From Isoetes taiwanensis (lineage: Eukaryota; Streptophyta; Lycopodiopsida; Isoetales; Isoetaceae), in NCBI GenBank assembly GCA_021234155.1, contig JAJEKV010000033.1:156442-220441 (forward strand): a stretch of DNA of 64,000 nt. The letters run 5' to 3'. Within the stretch, counting starts at the first letter, position 1; every line of letters starts with the position of its first letter. A program made the position numbers and the translations under genes. This document shows, in pieces, positions 58,209-64,000 of this stretch. Below the pieces are notes generated by a model. That model worked only from the letters and a program-made list of their open reading frames with translations. It was not told the origin of the DNA and made no database searches.

Positions 58209-59533
58209 GGCGATAGGTTTCCCTTTGCACAGTAACTTAGAACTAATGGATGGGATGGAGACCGCTCACGAATGAGTTCATTAAGCGGGGAGTAGCGTGT
58301 TAACCATCATGTCAAATAATGTAATAAGTATAAAATACATACAACCATTTGTATGAACTCACAGAATGACAAAAACATATTAAAAAAAAACCTCTTTATT
58401 CCTTTTTTTGGTACAACAATACTATTGTTCCATCTCAAATGGGAGAGGTCTATCATAGCGATAGTTGATAAATAACTCATCTCCAATGTTTATGCTTTTA
58501 ATAGCACACACCATGATATATCACGCTTTTCTGAGATCTTGTAAAAATCTTCCTCCCCTCCTTGACACTCTAAAAATTCACAATTGCATCGGCTCCGGTT
58601 GTCAATAGAGCGTTGATGAACCACTGCAATATTGCCATGAACCCACGAGACCATCAATAAACTTCAACTCCTCATCACATGCCCCCCGATTTGTCGGCCT
58701 TGGCGACATTGGAATTCATTCCATAAATCCTCATCGCCAAGCATATTTAGTCAAAGTTTGCCAAGTTTTCCAATCATTTTCGGGACTGCATATGGCATTA
58801 ATGGAATGTGGGTATCTGAAAACGCCACTTCTATCAAATGCGGAGATAGGCGAATCCGGCTTACGGACAAATGCGGCTCAGCGCAATGATGTATCTTCTT
58901 CCCCAATAAGCAAATTCTTGATCCATAGGGATAGGTAAGTCTACTGGCCAAGCCAAATGTCTTGCGATGCCCTAACAAAGGGTCGGACTAATCTTTGCAA
59001 TTCTTGAGAATTTCCGCTTCGAGGCGGTGAGGCCAGCGTTCTTGGGAAATGTGCGACACATGCAATGTTCTCATGATTGTAGCCCGCCGTGTTCTTTCCG
59101 CAGCGGGGAACACTTTCGGCGTTGGCACCATCCACATTATTGATGAATCAGTTCTTGCTTTTGGTTTCATATGCCTCTATGGACAACAAAACCAAAATCC
59201 ACATCTAGTTTGGAGAACATCAGCATCATCTACCTACATATTTAGATATCATAAACATCTTGAATATATACTTGAATTGGGAGAGATACTCTTAAAAAAA
59301 AAAAACAAATAATAATTGTATACCAACTGATATCCATGGCCGAGCATCGGATCGGTGGGTTGTTCAAATGTACCAAATCTTATCGGATGGTCTTCAACAA
59401 TTCTAAATTAGTCTCTTCACCCCATACATCTTTACAATAAAACTATTTTGTCCCTCTGCCAATTACAAAGGTAAGTACTATATCTTTTACAATAGTTTGA
59501 GCGAGGCGTGATAGATACAATATATGGTAGTAT
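58209..59533. other. Non-coding, 5' region of the second CACTA unit
   Basis: Short open frames on both strands (for example 58978-58751 and 59135-58941 minus) have no recognisable motif. They could be broken first exons of the CACTA gene. Confidence 0.35.
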
Positions 59534-59575
59534 AAACCCTAAACCCTAAACCCTAAACCCTAAACCCTAAATCCT
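59534..59575 (+). repeat. Interstitial telomere-type repeat (AAACCCT)n
   Basis: Five perfect AAACCCT units and one variant (AAATCCT). This is the plant telomere repeat. It is short and embedded in transposon DNA, so it is not a chromosome end. Confidence 0.95.
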
Positions 59576-59599
59576 AAATGGGCCATTGGGCCGGACCGT

Positions 59600-59845
59600 A
59601 GTCCTCTCCACTCAAGGTGAAGCCGACCATGCCTTTCGAGTGCGACCCTTATATAAGTTTCAATTTCAATAAAGATCTTTTGGAGGCAGCTAGCCCGAGT
59701 ACATAGAGTCCCTCCACTCAAGGTGAAGTGGACATATGACCTTGACTTCTGGCGACACCTCAATTTTGTAATCTACATTTGTACTTAATAATATGAAGGT
59801 GGGTTTGGGCACACGCACCGGTCCTCTCCACTCAAAGGTGGGCGG
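59600..59845 (-). repeat. Second cluster of the tRNA-like ~110-bp repeats
   Basis: Three cores (gtcctctccactcaaggtga near 59600, gtccctccactcaaggtgaa near 59707, ggtcctctccactcaaaggt near 59819) of the same family as 41939-42325. They lie in the same position relative to the GC-rich end as in the first CACTA unit. Confidence 0.65.
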
Positions 59846-60169
59846 TGTCCTTGACCAAAAACACACAGTTTTTACTACTCGCGGTACCGTCCTCTCCTGG
59901 TTTATATATGTCTAGGCTACTAAATACAGAATCATTAAACTTACATGTAGCCGGTTCAGCATATCCGACCTCCACGGTGGTAAGACAACATCAATCGTCT
60001 CGGCCATCTCCGGTTACGATCATCTTTAGATGACCATGGCGATCCATGTAGGGCAGCAACAAGTATAAGATATGGTTAAAAAGAAGAACCAAAGTGCTAA
60101 ATTTTGGAAGAGGGCGAAAGAAAATAACAATGAATCTTAGAAAAAAGTTGTTTATATAGAATACGTAGC

Positions 60170-60430
60170 GATCAATGCGGCGTGGCGTCGCCAGCGGCAG
60201 TAGTGTCAACGTTCATGCCGGTCACCCTCGACTGGCGGTTACACAACAAATGCGACGGGCGTGTCATCGTCGTGTAGACCCGCACCGTATGCGACTGATC
60301 GGATCAACGGTCAAAATCCGGTCACATGCGACTGGCGTTACCGTAGCGATGCGTCGCGGCGTGTCTTAGGTTACGTAATGTCACATGGCGTGCATGCGGC
60401 GTCACGACGTGTCGTGACATTTATTAAGTG
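60170..60430. repeat. GC-rich subterminal region of the second CACTA unit
   Basis: Dense in gcgtcgc, ggcgt, catgcgactggcgt (near 60285 and 60325, direct copies) and gcggcgt words, sharply different from AT-rich flanks. By analogy with 36023-36480 and 43340-43450 this is the 5' subterminal region. The exact terminus was not found. Confidence 0.55.
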
Positions 60431-60439
60431 AAATTTGGC

Positions 60440-62300
60440 GGTTATGAAATTTATGTATACCTATCTTTGAAGCAACCTAAAATCTGAGCAAGTTTTGTAA
60501 CAACCTAAAAATCGCGCATACCTCAAACACTTGAACGCCAACTTGATTAGGCGCATCCGCAGGCAAATTGCGTGGCCAATCGACATTTCGCATTGACATT
60601 TTATTAAATGGCGATGCCGGTGGGCGATGGCATTTTTAGGCAAATTTTGATCGGGCGGCACGACACATGGGACATTAATGCCTTGGATTTGCAAAGTCGT
60701 CGAGAAAAGTTCTCCCACTATCTTGGACACCAAGTTCCTCATTGATTGCATTTTTGTTGCTTCTCTAAAGATGTTGGTGAGGATATGGGAGTCCCACTTT
60801 TTTGACTACCCAATCTTCTGTTGTAGAAATTCTAGGGGGTAAATCCATAGATGTCATTTCTAATTCCTTCTTTTTCTCTTTCTGGATCAACCCGAAGCTA
60901 AATTATGAGCTCAAAAATTACGGATCAACCATCTCCAACTCCATGTCATCACTAAATTCATCGCTTTTTCAAAATACCCATAGCACAAATAGGCCTATAT
61001 AAATTAAAACAAAGCAATATTATTGTCATATCCTTATTCATCGTTGGCATTCATCTTCTTGATATCCATCGATCATATTCATCTTCTTCATATTTTTATC
61101 TTCAAATTCCATTTTGAAAAGCGATTTCAAAATCTATATCATATCATATATCCGGTTTTTTTTGTATTCTACATCATGCTTATATACATAAAGGCGATTG
61201 CCTCAAAATTCACGGATCAACCATAAGCTAAATTAGAGCTCAAAAATTGCGGATCAACGGGGGAGCTAATCACGAGCTCAAAACTACCATATTATAGTTA
61301 TATCAAAAGATAGAATTTAAGTTGCTTCAATACCAAATATCGACTCCAAGCGACTGAAAACTTTCACGCGAAGAGGGCATTTGCATCCCGCATCAACCTT
61401 GTAATTTCCGGCACCGGCGAGAAGGATCCCACTAGCCCGGTGATGTAAAATTTTTACCTTGATATCTCTCTCAAAAGCGAAACCACATCATTCACACCTT
61501 AAATTCTTTGCCTTGACAAATCTGCTCCGACCTTTTGTGAAGACATAACTTTGGGAACTATCCCAATAACGATTATCTAAATTTCCACATGCATTGATTT
61601 TCATCTTTTTTTTTCTCACAATTCCATCGCCAAGGCAAATGTGCTTCTAGTTGATTTTTGGAATAGGCATTTGAAACAAAAATCCAGCGGTCGGTTATCA
61701 AATCAAAACGCCCACTTGGTTGCACTTGCTGCGAAATGAAATGCGAGTCTCAAAACTTTCTTATCTAACCAATCTACACTATCTTGAGAGCCAACTAGAT
61801 CCTACGAAATATCTCGGTGGAGTGTCTAGCATAATATCCTCTAAGGTGAACTTTTTGTGACACGCGTGGCTCGATTATCAAGCGTGAATCAAGCTCTTTA
61901 AAAGATGGCCCGCATCATTTTTCTATACTCCTTGCCAATACGATTGTTTTGCACCTTGATTTATTTGCCCTAAATGCGGCTTTAAAAACAATGGGAACAT
62001 GAATTGAAGGAAAAAGTAGTACCATCGTCCAAACTATCACATTACATATACCATGAAGATCGAGGAAGAATAGAATTGTGTTGAACTTTGTAAATACGAC
62101 ATTGTGTTAACTACATATGGAACCATTTGTTACGAATTACAGAAAATATCGAAGAGGATGAAAAAGCATTTGAGGCTGAGGGGCACTTTGTCGAACATTA
62201 GGTGGTTTAGAGGTAATGCGGATGAAGCTCAATCCATTAGAAATGCTCACACTAAAAAGTTCATGTGCTTTACTGGGGCTTAAAGGGCACAATGAAGATG
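60440..62300. other. No clear gene
   Basis: A minus-strand open frame (60751-60461) with GINVPCVVPPDQNLP and MRLIKLAFKCLRYARF could be a relic exon. A direct repeat with aaattatgagctcaaaaatt, cggatcaacc occurs at about 60900, 61220 and 61265. No family recognised. Confidence 0.35.
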
Positions 62301-62379
62301 GTGCCTTTTCTACGGGTTATCGCGACCTTCTCGACACATATGTCACATCGTCACATATCACAGAAAGTTCTAGAAAGTT

Positions 62380-63571
62380 TTAAAAAGTTTTTAAAATATA
62401 AAGAGAATCTTGGGTGAGCCTAAGGAATCCTTCTGAAAATTCGAAGATGTTGTACCAAAGTTCTAGAATGAATGTTCTTGAGAGAATACACTTATTTTCT
62501 TCCCAAAGCATTTTGCTAGATGACCAATTAAAATATTTTGGTTCAACCAACTCCACAATTCTCTTGATTTTGGATGAACAAACTTGTCCAAAGAAGGCAG
62601 CGGCCTCCACAACCTCAGATAGCCGCAATGAAGAAATTAAAAAACCGAGTTAAAATTTCTCGAAAAAAGTGCATGATTTTTTCTTTGGCATGTTTGTATT
62701 TGTCGGATCATCTGATCCGATACGTGACAAACTATAAAAATCTTGGCTCAAGCGGAACAAGTTCATGAGTCATGAAGCGAAAACAATGCGAGGCATGGCG
62801 TTAAAAGCGCACCAAAGGATCTGATTTTGGCATGTAGGTAGAGGAGGCGAAGAGATGCGTTTTTCGGTATTGGGTGTTCGTGAAGAACCCAAAGCGATGT
62901 CGTAAGCTCAGCAGCCTTGTGATCCCTAAGCTCAAAGGCGAAGCCATTTTCCTTTGCACCATGACATGCTCTACTTTATGAAGACTTCAAAGGTAACGGC
63001 TGGCGGTTTTAAGATACTCTTCGCGGGACCCGGCTATGTTCAATTCCACTTTCCATGTATGGATCTCAGAAACAAGGCCATCAAGGTGTAGCCACATAGT
63101 ATCTCGGCTTTTCAAAATCCTCATCAATGGGGATTCGGCTTCATATGGAACTTGTGCAATTGAAAGCAAAATTCCTCCACCATCATACTATCACAAAAAA
63201 TCATCGAGGCGTTTGGCGAGGGCAAAGGTTGCAAGTTCAAGCATTTTCTTTGTTGATTCCAACCTTGATGTTGATCTTTCAACTTCCATAGTGCCATTAA
63301 AATTACTTGTATACCCAGCATGAGATTTTAGATCATAACCTTCTTCCCCCACATTGACGTATCCATATGTGCTTCTTTGGTTTTCTGTGATATAGTTCCA
63401 GACAATATTTTTCAAGCTCTTGCAAGCTCTCAAAACCCCCAAAACCATTTTTCCATGATTCGGTTTCTGAAGGTTTAGATGAAAGGAGGAAGTAAAACCT
63501 AGAATCCATTCTCTTTCATCAGGGCTTCGGAAAGACGATGAAGCCGCTTGCGGTAGTATGGGCCGGATCAA
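62380..63571 (-). pseudogene. Unrecognised broken coding region
   Basis: Successive minus-strand frames read as one protein with lost bases. 63571-63191: DEREWILGFTSSFHLNLQ, GVLRACKSLKNIVWNYITE, LESTKKMLELATFALAKRLD. 63169-62987: QVPYEAESPLMRILKSRDTM, LDGLVSEIHTWKVELNIAGS. 62860-62770 fragments follow, then 62628-62380: IKRIVELVEPKYFNWSSSK, SRTFILELWYNIFEFSEGFL. Composition (amphipathic Leu/Glu/Lys helices) is typical of a cytosolic helical protein and unlike the transposon genes nearby. It may be a host gene captured by the CACTA unit. Function unknown. Confidence 0.4.
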
Positions 63572-64000
63572 TCGACAATAATCAATAAATCCCTTTCGCG
63601 GTGTTTACCAGTCATTTTTTAATTAAGCCATCGACCTAAACCTAAACACACTATATATTAAACACTATAATGCTTGGTGGACAAAGGTAAAAGTGAAAGG
63701 ATTTTCTTGTGTTCTTGCACAAATTTTAAGGCTTTATCTGTTCTTCTCTAAAACAATGATTTTGACAACAAGCCTATTGTCAAGTTACCTTGAAGATATA
63801 TTGTAAACTTGGAACAACTAGATTTTGACACGGAACAAGCGTCCGGTTTATAATAACAATTTATAAGCGGTAGCATATCTCAGTGTGATGATGCATGTCG
63901 CGGCAACCTGCAGCTTAAATGAAGGCTTGCGGGTTAATCGTCGAGAGTCTTTTTAGGCCGGTATCAATCGGGCGGCTATTGAATTTGTAATCCTAAAACC
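63572..64000. other. No gene seen
   Basis: AT-rich flank right of the unrecognised coding region. No motif recognised. Confidence 0.4.

Noticed and set aside
59534-59575. Chromosome end
   Set aside because: Only six repeat units, with transposon sequence on both sides.

Overview
The window is a nuclear segment of a land plant. It carries (AAACCCT)n plant-type telomere repeats, a peroxisomal small thioesterase ending in SKL, a mitochondrial-type ABC half transporter cut into many small exons, and Ty1-copia, Ty3-gypsy, LINE and CACTA relics. The huge repeat-filled introns, and a transposase-like family that I associate with ferns, lycophytes and bryophytes, make a fern or other seed-free plant my best guess. 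This is an inference, not a proof. No rRNA, true tRNA or CRISPR array was seen.

Only two host genes are convincing. The first (1499-8088, + strand) is the C-terminal part of an ATM/ABCB7-like ABC half transporter, with 11 in-phase exons plus one exon that is 1 nt short. A dead LINE lies in the intron between Walker A and the Q-loop. The second (31875-30916, - strand) is an intact three-exon gene for a 153-residue ACOT13-like hotdog thioesterase with a C-terminal SKL peroxisome signal.

The rest is layered transposable elements. 1-1010: deleted copia. 8600-18990: a gypsy element in pieces (RT at 8.6-9.3 kb, protease and gag at 16.6-18.0 kb), split by a 7.2 kb insertion. The insertion holds two convergent gene relics: an unnamed transposase-like gene (+) and a small two-exon gene (-). 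19.2-22.1 kb: a 169-bp tandem repeat, a 550-bp foldback, and three ~430-bp tandem units with tRNA-like A and B boxes. 26.4-29.5 kb: a near-perfect hairpin and a short 2.9 kb LTR element (383-bp LTRs) that contains a perfect 34-bp palindrome. 33.0-35.9 kb: two LINE fragments, tail to tail.

From 36.0 kb onward the window is CACTA-type DNA. A CACTA-like end at 36006 is followed by GC-rich subterminal repeats with eight copies of ATATACACG. Next come broken minus-strand genes, tRNA-like repeats and a 750-bp purine tract. From 43.48 to 53.83 kb there is a tandem array of about nine to ten ~1.12-kb GC-rich units. It is flanked on both sides by the same subterminal end motif and closes with a matching end at 53939. 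A second CACTA unit follows (54.6-60.4 kb), with a broken but clearly recognisable TNP2 transposase on the minus strand. The last 3 kb hold an unrecognised broken minus-strand coding region.

Many coding relics are broken by single-base losses, often one G of a GG pair, and satellite units differ mostly by short indels in G/C runs. Some frameshifts could therefore be consensus errors rather than mutations.
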